From Lindgomyces ingoldianus (Eukaryota; Ascomycota; Dothideomycetes; Pleosporales; Lindgomycetaceae): a stretch of 64,000 nucleotides of DNA. Location of the stretch: NCBI RefSeq assembly GCF_010093535.1, contig NW_022985173.1, positions 1,122,855 to 1,186,854 of the forward strand, written 5' to 3'. Position 1 is the stretch's first letter, and every line of letters begins with the position of its first letter. The notes under the pieces were generated by a model, which saw nothing but the letters and a program-made list of their open reading frames with translations, searched no databases and was not told where the DNA came from. The translations under genes were made by a program, and so were the position numbers. Shown here one piece after another: positions 32,042 to 44,535 of the stretch.

Positions 32042-34283
32042 TGTGGGTGTCGTTGTACCGTGCCTGCGGGAGGAATGGAATGCGCCTAGAGGCGAGACAA
32101 GAATGCGGGAAGTGTCTATGCTGAGGCTGGCTATCGATAGCTGCAAGAGTTTTGGCGTGACGGCTGTAAACAAAAGTTTAGCAACGTCTATTAGAGTGCA
32201 ACATTTTCCGGCAAAAGCTGGTAGACGTACAGTGGCCTTATCGTGTTAAATGTGTTGGAAGAATTGGCATGTGTCGTCGACGTCAATTGGACTGGGCAGC
32301 GATGAGGTGTGCAGCTCCAATGCCTTGGTGTGGTTCGTTGTCAAGGCGACCCGCAGAAATCAGCTCTGGGCGCACGTGCTTTAGCCTCTCAAGTTGGCAG
32401 TTCCTGCACTGTGATTGGCAGATCTCCCGTCTCGCTACCACAGAGGCACAGATGAATGTCCAGCATCACACTGCTCTTACCCCCATAGCACGACAGCAGC
32501 AAACGTGAGAGCTTCGCATGTGGCAGAATTTATATACCGGTTTGCATAGTCGTCATCCGGCCCTAATCCTTCAATACAGGTCTTAATCACGTAGTGAGTG
32601 AAACAGTTCCCTGAAAACGCTAGCAAAAAAGTGTTTGCAGTCACGGTCACAAAAAATGCACGACAAACGCCAAACTAAGAACGCATTGCTGCACTTAAAA
32701 TATCAAGGATTATACTTACATAAGCGGCCTTTTAATTCTGGCAAACGGCTTGACCGGAATCGTACCAGCGTCTGGGTCATCTACAGTTGTAGCCCATCCA
32801 CCATCGGTTGTTGAAGAGAATTGGAGTTTTGTTTGAATACATATGTAAGTCTGTGATTTCTACGATGGGCTGTCCAATCAACTCAGCACTTGACGTCCCA
32901 CGATACTAAATCTATCACATAACATCTCGGAACCTCAGTCTACAAGACATCACTTCTCTCATACCCATGCAAAGAGGGAAATAAATTGTGTATTCCTAAA
33001 ATTCCTCCGCATCATTGTAGTCCTTATAGAATCGGAGTAGAAGGTACCTAGGCCAAGGAGGGTGGTCTGGCGGTGAGATAGTGAAAGAGTGGATATGCGG
33101 AAGCGTTGAGTATCGCTTGGCGGGGTTGATAGAACATGCGCAGTACCTCGGTCGCAACAAGCAGAATAACCTCGTGACATGAGCACTAAGCCAGTACCCC
33201 AGACGACAATTCACTTTAATGATTAGAAATAGAAGGATTCTCACTTGTCTACTTGTCGACTCGAGTTTCCGCCAGGCCTTCAGGGCTCTACAACAGCACT
33301 ACGGATATGAAGGAGGCAGTACTACCAAAGAAAGCAGGGGTATCTTCGAAAAACTCTCTACAAATGCATAGCCCCCACCCGAACCTCCACAAGCAGATCT
33401 TTACACGCTTACCCCTGCCAGCCTCCTTCGATCTAAACATGCTTTGAAGAATCGCAATAACGTAAATCCAGTATATTCTCCAAAGCTCAAAGAACTCCTC
33501 TTTGTTAAAGCCAAGTTTAAGAACAGATAATGTTCATACAAGCTGGAGATGGAATTTCAAAATTTCAGAATTACTTGAAGATATTTCTCGATACAGAGAA
33601 AAGAGTTTTGCCAGACCATGCAGGTCCCTAGGATATATCAAACTACACCCTGACATGAGCGCCTACTAGCCATCCACCGGTTACTTCAATAAACCGGACA
33701 CTTCCTGAGGGTCGTCAGTCCTAGCTTTCAAATCCCTGCCAGTGATCCTAATCACTCTGATGGAAAGCTCCCAGGTATTTGGATTTCTAGTAAGGGTAAT
33801 TTATTAGAGCCAACAAAGACAGGAGAATTTGACTAACCATGGGCGAACTGCTCATTTACATGCCGCCCGTAAAGCCGCTAGATGTGGCATGGTGGTCTCA
33901 CGGTTACCGTCACTTGAAGTCTCGAATAACTCAAACAACAGAGAATAGCTCTAGAACCAGGATGGGAGAATTGGTCAAGGAACTGCGAGATGGTGTAGTC
34001 AGGCATTTACGGGACTTCGTATAAATCCTAGGAAGATCTAGTAGGGGTCTCAGCCGGCGTTTTAGCTTCATGGTGTCTATGGTCTGTTAGCTCCCTGGTG
34101 ATAGGAACTTTCAATGTAGAGTTAAGGAGGGTGCAACACGCCTGTACTGTTCATAGTCAAACTTTGTTTAGAAGGCCTATACAATGGAAATATGCCATTT
34201 GTGCGGAAAGAACAGCGCGGGAGTCAATCTAACTGCCGCCTCGCCTCTTTCCTCATCTTCAAGCTTGACGAGCATCTGCATTC
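32042..34283. other. Intergenic, 2.2 kb
   Basis: Promoter side of the Cys-rich surface gene and 3' side of the next one. No other gene, repeat or RNA is recognisable. Confidence 0.4.
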
Positions 34284-34957
34284 TCACAGAGCCAGAACCA
34301 TCCCAACAAAACCCAAAACTCCAACTGCTGTCACCGGAACCTCAGTCGGAATCCCATACCCCGAACTCCGGATCGAACTCGATGCCCCAAAATCAAAACT
34401 TAGCGTCGGCTGCACGTGTCCTTGTCCAGTCGTCTGTACACTTCCTCCTCCACCCGAACTTACCGAACTACTTCCACTCTCCCCTCCAGAGATAGCACTC
34501 GCTGTCTCACTAGCACTCCCTCCCTTCCCCGACGCGGTAATCCCAACACTCGCACCTACACCTCCCGTCGCCGCCGCCCTCAAACTCTCAATCGCACTTT
34601 CCAACGCTACAATATTACTCTGATACTCGCTTGGCACGGCATCCAGCCAGGACGGATGCACGGTTGCTGTAAATGCGGATTGGATGATGGATACTGGATC
34701 CCCCGTTGTGGATTCCACCGATGTGTAATATGAGTACAATAGTGATTGGATTGAAGTTGGGATGTAGAGTGATATTAATTGGGCTGCGTTGCCAGAAAAT
34801 GGCGACTGTGGTGGCAGGGTTGATGTTCTGGGGGCTGTTAGTCTAGGCGAGAGGGGAGAGGAGAAAGGCTAGGCATAAGGTACGCTTGTCTAGGTTCGAG
34901 ATTTTGCAAGGCTAATGCGGGAATTGCGTAAGTGATGAGGATGGTGAGGATATGCAT
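34284..34957 (-). CDS. Small secreted Ser/Gly-rich protein, probable GPI anchor
   Basis: Exons 34884..34957 and 34284..34827 with a 56-nt intron (GTACCT..CCCCAG, CTAAC branch) give 205 residues. The N-terminus MHILTILITYAIPALALQ is a signal peptide, followed by a possible KEX-type site (EPRQA). The mature part has a short structured region (LISLYIPTSIQSLLYSYY, WLDAVPSEYQSNIVALESAI) and then a Ser/Gly/Thr-rich stalk. The C-terminus PVTAVGVLGFVGMVLAL is a hydrophobic end right at the stop, the form of a GPI-attachment signal. It is probably a cell-wall or plasma-membrane surface protein of unknown function. Confidence 0.8.
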
Positions 34958-35709
34958 CTTTGGTAGTGAAGATTTCGGCTTGGATTCTGCATGTATTTGC
35001 TTATGGAGGTAGATGAGAGAAAAGGATTCGAGGGTCAAGGAAATGACAAGGGCAGAGTGGAACGCTCATTATTGAGAAGGCTGGTATCTATCTATCTGAT
35101 CGTTTTCCTTCTAATATTGAAACAATGAGTGGCGGGTGGGGCTGGAAATACAAACGCGCTAGTCCGACTTCGGAAATCATGTTCTATTTGTGTTAGAAAT
35201 TCTGAGTATACAGAATGTCTAGATAGTTTACGGGCCTGGAATAACTCTAGTGATTATTAAAATTGAATCTAAGGATCCTGTTCGTCGAGTATTCAGGGTA
35301 GGAGCATATTGACAATAGATCACATGTATTTTGGCAATGTGGTTTCCTTAAAGAGTGCATGGAATAGACAATGATGATGATAGTAGGTAGTTAGAAAGGA
35401 CATGTTCTTCTTAAATAATGATTTATGCGAGAATTGAGCATAGGTGGAGACTCTAGTATTAATGGTATTCATAGATTAGTCTAAAATAATGACACTTTTA
35501 GAGCTCACAGCGTGCTCTTATTCCCCCTATCCAATGCAATACCTAAGCTCCGATGAAAATGCATACCCAAAAAAACATGTGTACGGCCGTATGAATACCC
35601 AGAAGCCACACCCGGCGTGATATTCTTTGAACCTCATCTCAAGCCACGCCTTTGGTATCCCATATAGATCATACCAACAGCTATATCTCCGCTATCGTTA
35701 CCGTTACCA
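34958..35709. other. Intergenic, AT-rich
   Basis: About 750 bp, noticeably AT-rich, between two minus-strand genes. Nothing recognisable. Confidence 0.4.
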
Positions 35710-36258
35710 CTACCTCCATACCCTCTTTCCCTTCCCACTCCTCAGATTCCTATATGGATCAAACCCCTTACCACGCCCCATATTAACCTCCTGCTGTTTT
35801 TGAAACCTCTTCACCTCACCCGCATACTCCTCATACCTCTCCTGCCAGAATTCGAACAGCCCCTGCACGTCATCCACAAATCCATCTGGCCCCCTCTGCC
35901 ACACCCACAACGCGATCCCAGCCACCGAACCCCACACCACCAAGCGGAAGATAAGCTTGACCCAGAACATAACGGCGCGATACGCCATGTCGAGGATCTT
36001 GAGGGAGATGAGGAGCAGGATGGCGAGGGTGAGGATGGTGGCTAGATCGGGTTGTGTAGTGAGACGGAGGAAGAGCGGGGTAAGATGTGTTTGCAGCGTT
36101 TTGAAGATCCCGAACGTAGTAGTTGTGATGGTTATGATGGTGGAGAGGAGAGAGGGTGGGAAGATGTTTTGCATGACGTGGATGTAGTCTGATGAGCTGT
36201 TAGGAGTGTTCGCACTGAGGGAAATAATGCTGCGGCTCGTACCTTGGACGAAGTCCAT
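35710..36258 (-). CDS. APQ12: Nuclear pore assembly protein Apq12
   Basis: Nuclear envelope/ER membrane protein linked to pore biogenesis and mRNA export. Exons 36243..36258 and 35710..36188, joined across a 54-nt intron (GTACGA..ATCAG), give 164 residues starting MDFVQDYIHVMQNIFPP. The intron is a multiple of three and stop-free, so it also reads as coding. Two hydrophobic segments are visible (DLATILTLAILLLISLKILD and FRLVVWGSVAGIALWVW). The conserved RGPDGFVDDVQGLFEFW motif follows, and the C-terminus is basic (LRSGKGKRVW). The frame is open upstream to 36543, but that part is unlike the family and is probably 5' leader. Confidence 0.82.
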   Translation of the reverse strand: MDFVQGTSRSIISLSANTPNSSSDYIHVMQNIFPPSLLSTIITITTTTFGIFKTLQTHLTPLFLRLTTQPDLATILTLAILLLISLKILDMAYRAVMFWVKLIFRLVVWGSVAGIALWVWQRGPDGFVDDVQGLFEFWQERYEEYAGEVKRFQKQQEVNMGRGKGFDPYRNLRSGKGKRVWR

Positions 36259-37289
36259 TGTTGCTTTCATGCGCGAGAACGCGCTCAAGGTGAGTGAATG
36301 TGGTAGGTTGAGAGGTTGTATGTGGTTCGACGGCGCGTCGGAGGCTTGGATGAGGTGTTGTAGAGAAGGTGGGGGAAGGCGTGGGATAGGGTCGGCCTTT
36401 GATGCTTTGGGCTTTGTTTCTGCGAATGGAAGTCGTTGCCCGATAGCTTTTTTTGTTTCGAGCAAAGTCGGAGTTTCATTCACGGTTGGGATGATCTGCA
36501 CGTCATGCGGCTTGGCATCGCGAATGCTGCACGGTCCATGCATGGAACACCTGGCGGCAGGTCTATCTTGCGGGAGCTTGCGATGCGTGATAAAATGAGG
36601 ACTACTTGCTGTAGCTTAAGTATCCAATCGTTTCAGAAATCTAGTTGCCAAGGCTGCCTTCAACTTCGAGGTCTTTACTCCGCACATGGTAATTGAAGGA
36701 ATTGGGATACTTCAATTTTGCACCTTCACTTAAGTAGAAAATTGTATATGGGTCAATATATCTGATTGCTTGATTCAATATCCTCAACGACTCTGCGCTG
36801 TTGCCTGCGTACATATAAGACCGGCTTCATCTCCTCCTCCACTCATCCATCATTTCAGATCCGCTTGTGGTGCCGCATATCATCCAGGCTATTAGCCTTC
36901 GGAGAGAAATGAAACTATGCTAACGAAAGAGGCCAGTGCCTGTGTAGGTGACTTGAAGTCTGGTATCACAATAATTCCTCCTAAAACGCCAGATAAAAGT
37001 CGTGTGCGAACGTAAATATGTATAAAGAAAGGTAAACGATAGAATGTCGTCTTGACAATTGAGTGGGGGTGTTTCTGGTCTGCAATCTTTGCCGCGAAGA
37101 TCGTAGCAGGACTGGGGTTGTAGAGATCCCGAAGTAGGCAGGCTGGAGAGCGCCTAGAGGGGACTCCGTCTGGCGGGGGGTGGCGAGTTCTCTATGGACA
37201 ATAATACCTACTCCTAACAGCACCCAGAGGCTGAGAAGTAAGGTTGTTTATGAGTTGGAAAAGTGGTATTAATCCTCGTTTGTGTGGTC
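36259..37289. other. Intergenic, 1.0 kb
   Basis: 5' side of APQ12 and 3' side of the next minus-strand gene. An open frame continuing upstream of APQ12 (to 36543) is probably leader. Nothing else recognised. Confidence 0.4.
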
Positions 37290-37940
37290 TCACACATTGC
37301 CGTATCTTGCGACGGAGTAGAGAGGTCTCTCTGACTGGGTGGAAGGACGAGTTTTGTCCCTATCCCGATCACGTGGTGGGGAGTCGAAGCCGAAGTCAAA
37401 GTTGAAATCGAAGTCGGAAGCCTCTGACATAGAAGGATAGTGATTGTGTCGATGAGATGATCCGTACGATTTGCGAGATCCATGTGACCCTCTCGATCCT
37501 CTTCGCGGAAATTCGCCTGTAGTGGAGGATGGTGAGTAAGGCGTTGGTGGTCGATCTGCAAGTGATACGCTTGACTTGCGTCGAGCCTGTTCTGGCATAC
37601 GAATGGGGGTTGAAGGGTCCTTAGTAGGGCTCCGGGGTGGTGTTCGAGGAGGGTCATAGAGGCCGAGCTCCTTCTCGAACATGTTCGGAGTTCTAGTGCT
37701 ACGGACGACGGCAGGCTGCGTTGGTCTGATGCCGTACTTTTCTGGCCGTTTCGTGTACTGGCTGGGTCGCCTCCATGACTCGAATTCGGCGTCGTCCAAA
37801 GGAGTGACAGCTCGGAGTGAGAAGCCTCGGATCCTCCTCTTTGACCGCTTCCAGCAGAAGAGAACCAACACGGCGGCGAGAGTCAGCAACAAGAAGCCTA
37901 GCACGGCGGCGAGGATGATCCAGACTCGAGTCTCTATCAT
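37290..37940 (-). CDS. Conserved fungal single-pass membrane protein, unknown function
   Basis: Single exon, 216 residues. After MIETRVW a strong membrane helix (IILAAVLGFLLLTLAAVLVLF) is followed by a basic stop-transfer (CWKRSKRRIRG). This suggests a short luminal or external N-terminus and a long cytoplasmic tail. The tail opens with GFSLRAVTPLDDAEFESWRR, which I believe is conserved among filamentous fungi. It is otherwise rich in Pro, Ser, Arg and Asp, with SP/TP sites (DPPRTPPRSPTKDPSTP), and is probably disordered and phosphorylated. No catalytic motif is present. Upstream is a long promoter region. Confidence 0.75.
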   Translation of the reverse strand: MIETRVWIILAAVLGFLLLTLAAVLVLFCWKRSKRRIRGFSLRAVTPLDDAEFESWRRPSQYTKRPEKYGIRPTQPAVVRSTRTPNMFEKELGLYDPPRTPPRSPTKDPSTPIRMPEQARRKSSVSLADRPPTPYSPSSTTGEFPRRGSRGSHGSRKSYGSSHRHNHYPSMSEASDFDFNFDFGFDSPPRDRDRDKTRPSTQSERPLYSVARYGNV

Positions 37941-40900
37941 GGTGGGGGAAAGTGGGGAGCGGTTTCAGTGATTCTCCTCTTGATGAGATGTTCCAAGGTT
38001 GATAATGAGGATTGATGGTATGGCACAGTGTAGTAGCACCACACAGCCCAGGAGCGAAACGATAAATGAAAGGACGCTTAAGGTGAAGGCGAATTTCTAG
38101 ACGGTAGGTGCTTTGCTCCAAGAGGGGAAGGTGTCCGGCGGCTCGGGTAGGGACAAAGCTTGAACACGAGATACCTAGGTAGTCGACAATGCCAGATGAC
38201 TTTAGAGAGTGGACGCTAGTCGACCATGGTTGCTGGAGACGCACAGGACAGAGACGGTGGGTGTCAAGGAACAGACATTCAGAACATGCTCACAAGCCTA
38301 GGAGAGGCTCAGATGAGGGGTGGAGGGAGAGGATGGGTAAAGACTAAGTAGTGCTACGGGAGTAGGCGTGGCGCTGGGTCATGCGCAATCAACCTCGCTC
38401 CACCACGGCCGCAAGAGGGAGCAGTAGCAAGCGGTGTGTGTGTGGAGCCGGCGATGGTAATTGACGAGCAGAACAAAAGGCACGGCAGAGGCAGCGAGAG
38501 GCGCACTTGGAGAGGGGAAGCTCCCGCTTATACGCACCGGCGCCCTTAGCTGATGCGCGATGCAGGAACAAGAGATGGTGGGGTGCAAAGCGTGTGAAAA
38601 GGCCGTGGAGGCTGAAATATCGGTGAGAGCAGCACTAAAGACATCCATGAAGAGGTTAATTTTACATGCCTTGAATTCACCCCGCCGTTGGAAACATGGC
38701 GCACCGACCATGATAGGCAGTTGGCCCGCTGTTCGTCTGCGCACACACCACAGGTGCAGGTACCCATTGTGGACCAGGGACATGGTGACGCTCGACCTGC
38801 CTCCTGGAGTGCTCTGTACGATGCTCTGCTTTTTGCTGCTCGACCTCCCGGCGGGCCGCGAGCGACGTGGACGCCGCCAGGAACAGGAACAACCGTGAGC
38901 CCGTCATGAGAGCCACGATACGCTACCGCAGGGGCATCAGTCGAGCCGAATTAGAGCAGATAGCCGCACACCACCACACCACGTTGCACTCCAGCTCGCT
39001 TCACGAATTGGTTTTTGGTGCCCCTGACACGATGTTGTCGGAGGATCAGCACGATGGGGAAAAATGCTATCGATAATCGGGATAGCCTCTCAGTGGCGCT
39101 GGCCAATCCCATCCGACGACGAGCGGGCTCTAGGATGCGTGTCGTCCCGCAGACTCCTTTCGTCTGCCGCCATCTCACTGCGAAACCGAGCCTGCGCAGC
39201 CTTGGGCTGGCCTCAGCTTGCAACCCGCTCCAGCAAAGCAGTTTTTCGTCATTCATCGCCTTCCATGCAGCCATGCAGCGCCCCAGAAGCTACGGTTCTG
39301 CTAAGGTTGCAAAGGCCAGAGCTCCAGGGGTCGATTGAGTGCCTGCAGCCAGTCAAAATGTACGCATTGAGGTCCAAATGGATCAGCACTTTGACAAGGC
39401 GAGCATCCCTTGTCTTGCCCGCTCAACACCAGATCCTGAGTGGAACAACGACTTGTTGATGCAGGCAACCGGGAGCCATTTACTAAATGGCTCCCAGATA
39501 GCAGAGGCTGGAGCCATCGGCTGGTCGATTCGCCTGCCAACTCAGCAACCAACTCAGCAAGTGCTTACGGCCCTGTGATGAGTTGATAAAGATGCTTATT
39601 TCCCTGAAACCCAATGAGGACAGCGAAGTCGACAATTCTTATACAGAGTGACTTTTTTTGCATGTAGTAATGTAAATTCAGGCCCATCCAGGGACGAATT
39701 CCAGGGACGCAATTCACGTCTGCTACTTGAATTCCAAGGCGGCTCACGAACATCACTGCCACCGTGTGTTACCATCGCTCCTGCAACTAGCAGACCAGCT
39801 CGTTTTCGACACCGCGCATTTTCCCATCCTCGGTATTCCCTGTCGCGACCAGTGCGTCTAGACTTCACCTCTTCGTAATTTTAGTAAGTAGACCTTCGAA
39901 ATCGCTGGAGGCGCTTCTTGCGCTGAGAAATATTTCCATCCCATCCGCTACCATATTACACGAGCTGTTTGTGCATCATCGCCTGCTGCATAGGGCTACA
40001 TTCACCCTCTTTCCCAGCCGTGCTGACCGAGGACTCGCAATCTTACAGGGTACCAACCATAGAGTAGTAGCATCAGCAGCACAGGAGACGGGTTGGAAAC
40101 GAGTTCATCAAGCTCTTCCCATAAGTATCCTCGCAAGAAAAGAAAGGGTCGCTTTCGAACCTTCGCCCCCGCCTTCATGATCTCTAGAACCGTTCCGTCG
40201 TCCGAAATGACATCAGGCAAACTCGCGGCGACGAATGACCAAACTGGAGATGAAGCGGGACCATCACGGGCAGATCGATGACCACAGAGCATACTCGGAT
40301 CGGCGCTCAACCGTTGCAATGACTCGAGTAGTATGAACTGTTGGAGTCAGGAACGGCCGAATGATGAATAAATGATAAAGGCCAAGGGTGGTGTTGCAAA
40401 ATGCGCTTCACGACTAAATCCATGATCCTGATTTCTCCATGTCCGAGGATGGTGGTTGGTCCGATCCTCGAACGCCACAGCACGAGGATACCCTGTCCGC
40501 TTCCTCTTGGCAGAGAGTCTTTGTCTTGGAGACTTGAAACCTCCACCATGAAGCTCTTCGTCTTGATATTGCTTTTGCCGCGCTCTGTGGAGAGAGGAAT
40601 GTTCTACGCTTCAAACAAGTCGAATCCTCCAGGATTTCTCTGTCGCGAGTTAGTGTGATAAATGCAGAGATTCAAACCTTTTCGACGACTTGCAGGCAGC
40701 AAACCTTTGCTCGGACCAATCAGCTTACGATTGTCTCATTTCACCCATCCGTATATCCAGCTTCAAGACCATAATCGTAATTCCTGGGGGTAATCCCACG
40801 CAATGCTACATCCGGCCTTATAAGCCAAGTAACTCAGGTGTGGGGTTTCCTATCGCGAGAATAGCTCAGGCATACGTGTCCAACCATATATTCGGGGTGG

Positions 40901-41678
40901 CTATCGTCACGATCAGAGACCTGATGAAGCTTGCATCGTTTCCTCTATCATGTCTGCTGACCAGATCATTATTCCTGGGCGACCGCCACATCCGGCAGTT
41001 CAATATCAGCGCTCTTGAAACGTTAAGCCGTTTTGGCTTTTGCCTTGGGTTCCTCAGCATCGGGTCCCTTAGGCTTTGGTGAGAGGAGGGAATCCCTGCG
41101 TTAAAAGGCTCACCCGGGCGAAGTGATCACAACTCCCGGGAAAAAGTATCGTGAACCAGCCAAACACGTTCCGTTGCAATACCATGTGGCTTGCAGTTGG
41201 ACTACCGATCACGGTTTTTCTCGTCGACCAGTGCGGCTGGTCTCAAAAAACCAGCTTTATCGCATCGTGAACGGTGAGGTGACGGCGCCGGATGAATTGG
41301 TGTGAATGCTGGTCTGGCCGTGGTTCGGCTGCTTGCGGGACCAGCGCTGCCCCTGACGAACACCCACACATTTGCACCCTCCATCATCACAACTCGGATT
41401 GCCCGCTTCCAAGGTTGCAATCAGCTTCTATCAATCTCATCACGGCTCTGGTCTGCTGATAGATGTCGCCTATTCTACTTGCCACCGGATGAAAAGTTCA
41501 TCCATCCCAACTTGCTCAACACCGCCCCTCCTCAAATTTTCCAAAATCGCGGGAACCGCCCTCCTAATCTACATCACAGATGTACCTACCACTCTTTGAA
41601 CACGCCGCAATATAGATTCCGGACGTATACCAGTCCGATACTCTGGTCGAGTCACAGCAAATCGTCGGCCGAAATAAT
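37941..41678. other. Intergenic, 3.7 kb, without recognisable genes
   Basis: No supportable gene on either strand. It contains a near-perfect 25-bp palindrome at 39471..39495. The first kilobase is pyrimidine/purine-skewed and is probably the promoter and leader of the membrane protein gene. Confidence 0.4.
39471..39495. repeat. Near-perfect 25-bp palindrome
   Basis: Twelve-base arms GGGAGCCATTTA and TAAATGGCTCCC are separated by a single C. The match is exact. No gene flanks it within 1.5 kb. It could be a relic of a transposon end, a cruciform-forming site or a binding site. Confidence 0.7.
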
Positions 41679-42110
41679 CCGTAAATGAATATACATGAAT
41701 CCTGCATCCCGGCGGTTGCAGACCCAAAGAACGCAGTCTTTTCTCTGAACAGTGCGGTAGGAAGTTAGATCGGACGTGCCCTTTTCGCCGTAATTACACA
41801 AAGATCTGAAGGCTTTGTTTCCTTTTGATTTGGCTCGGGTTATCGAACATTTACTCCGAATACCCTTCATCTCTGAGAAATTGGTGTCTCCTGATTGGGT
41901 TGATGGGAGCTCATCATTCAGAAAGAACGAGCAAACTTTGTTTCTTTCCTTTTGGCTCTGGCGGAGTTGAGGTTGCAATTTGTCTTACTTTCCACACACA
42001 ACTATCGATCGCCGCCATGCACTCGGCTCAGATCTAGCGCAACATCTCTAATTTGTCCCTCGTTGCACAAATGCGACAGTCCACATGCTCTTCTTTCCTA
42101 AGCTAAATAC
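41679..42110 (-). repeat. Dispersed repeat B, copy 2 (about 430 bp, inverted)
   Basis: Reverse-complement partner of 11282..11751, collinear over its length and differing by substitutions and a few small gaps. It lies in an intergenic region, with no coding frame conserved between the copies. Confidence 0.75.
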
Positions 42111-44535
42111 TCAGCTCATCATTGGATCTACTCCGAGTGGACTTTGGGAACCCCATTGCGGCATTTGTAAAACTTGATGTTCGTTCACCTGTAAGTATCT
42201 GAATGCTTGCTTGCTCGCTCGCTAGCACAACATTCACAGCCAACCGAACCCGACGCACAAAAAAGCAAACAGCGAGCCGAGCACACATGGTAGCTGCAAA
42301 CTCTGTTTATGACATGTATGCGCTTCGATGATGCCTCCCTTTCTCGTGATGTTCTCCTTGAAGAGGACCGTGGGTCAAGTGGTCTCATGTCAAGGTTCCA
42401 AGTTCTCTGTCATTTGCTTTTTGTCCCTGGGCAGGACATGTGGATGGAATTGGTGCCGCGGAGAAAGCTGAAGAGCGAGGAATCGTTTACGATGGAGGTG
42501 CGGTTTCGCTTTTGCTCTCGCGTCGATGGCCTCCAGGCTGGAGGACTTTCTGTGACTCATGCAATTAATCGTTCGTTCATCGCTAAAAAACGTCAATATA
42601 CAATACCAAGACAAGAGATGCAGAGGCGTTTGTCAGCCTCCACTTCGTGCCCAGAAACACGCCACTATCGATTCCATGCTCTCCTTCTCCACTCCACTTT
42701 CCCTGAGTCCAGGGGCAGCCAGCTGGCCAAGTGGCTTCCGTAGGGTCCGATCGTGGCGTATGTCGGCGCTCGACGTCAGGCTTATTACGCCTTCTTGGAG
42801 AGCATGGCGAGGTAGGCCTGATCTTCAGTGTCACTTCTTCGTCTCAGTATTTTCGTTGCAAATGTATCACGACATCTTCTTTTTATCTTTTCAGTACCTG
42901 CCTGCCGGTCGCATGAACCCGCTCACCAAAATGTGGACCGAACGAGAGCGCCACAGAGATGAATAGGTGCGAAGTAAGTCAACAGTACACCATTTCGGAA
43001 GAGTTATGTATGCAACACTCGGAATGTACTCAGTAGTATCATTTGTTTTGTCCCTTACCTCTCTATTATCAGTCTCGCTCTCTTCACTTTCTGGTCCTTG
43101 CGCATTTTTCTTCTTTTCAGCTGTGCTAGACATGGCAGATGTAGCGCATTTTGCCTTCCTTTTTCACGGGCACACGCATAGCCCAGCCTTTGAAGCCTTT
43201 CCTCCACACTCACCTTCCGCGTAGTAGCTAGGTGCGGGTGGATGCCGCCGGCGGCGATCCGCAAAAAGAAGAGACATATAATCTTGGTAGCACACACAAC
43301 TAGCCATTTTCCAAAGATAGAAGTGCTAGCTATCAATCCAATTGCTCGCTATGCGCCTGTCTCCCCCAGCCAACCCATGCATGCAGGTTACTTTTATAGA
43401 CTTCGCGGCTCCTTTCCTACCCGAGACCAAAGCTCGAGGCAAGAACCTGGCGTCTAAAGAAAGAGCAAACCTACATGTTCTGTAGCAAGACTAGAAGCTA
43501 GCCAAGCACCTGGAAGACAGGAACAGCGTATGGTCAGCGCGCATCGCATGCGTGCATCGCATTAGCTCCGCGGTGCCGCACTGAGCAAGAACGTGTCAGC
43601 TAGGTGCTTCGAGGGATGTGCATCTTTCGGCAGATCATGTCACCCTTCCAGCCTTATCACATGGTGCTGATGGTGTGAAGTGTATGGATTACTGGAACAA
43701 CCCGCTTGATCTTAACATGTCACTGTCTGGCCAGTGCGGTTGGGAAGTCCTGTTAGTTTGCGATTTAAGCCATTGATTGCCGACCCTTCCTTCTTTACAC
43801 AGATAGCTGAAGGAATCAAGAGGCACGAGCAAGCCGCAGGGCTCCTAGCATTTTGCGTCGTCATTTTCTCCTCTTTCTCCTTCCCCTCCTGCTTCGTTAA
43901 CGCCAATACAAACGCACTCAATGACTAAGTTAACTTCACCATCTCTCTTCCACTTCACATCATGGCGCACCCATCTCGACCTCGACCAGCAATAGGCTTG
44001 CCGCATATTGAGATAACGCACAATCAGCCAGCCTACTTCGTCCCAAATCCACAACCGAAGAAGCACGGCCGCGATGCACAGATGGGGTGTAACTAGTTTA
44101 GAGAATCGATCGAAATATCATCTGAGGTCTCCTGATAACGCGTTATCTTCCTCCGCCTAGTTGTTCTTTTGCTCGCTTCGTCTCGCGTCTGGGGCGGCAA
44201 CTTGCAGGCCGGGGCGATAGGACGACGGGAGCAAGTCTTCCACGCGAGTGATCGGAGGCTCGTCCCAGACGCAAGCTAGACTCAGGGGCAAGTTGGGCTT
44301 CAAGCAGGTACCTCTCGTTGGCGATGTCTCGGTCTTGACCGTAGAGTGTTTGTTTTTTTGTGGTTTGGAAAATACATACGTATCCGCCCATCTAGTAGCA
44401 CAGGTACAGACAGGATTCGTCTCGTATCTGAGATAGACAGAAGCCACTCAAACACACACTGCATATCTCCTCTTTCTGCCGAGATCAAACATTGCTTTTA
44501 CCTTCCCGTCCCCCTCTATCCCACAGCCCACCTAC
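42111..44535. other. Intergenic, 2.4 kb, 3' of DIS3
   Basis: No gene recognised; open frames are short and conflicting. The part next to 44.5 kb is the 3' side of DIS3. Confidence 0.4.

Noticed and set aside
36259..36543. N-terminal extension of APQ12 in the same frame
   Set aside because: Unlike the family N-terminus; MDFVQ at 36258 followed by a normal intron gives the expected length.
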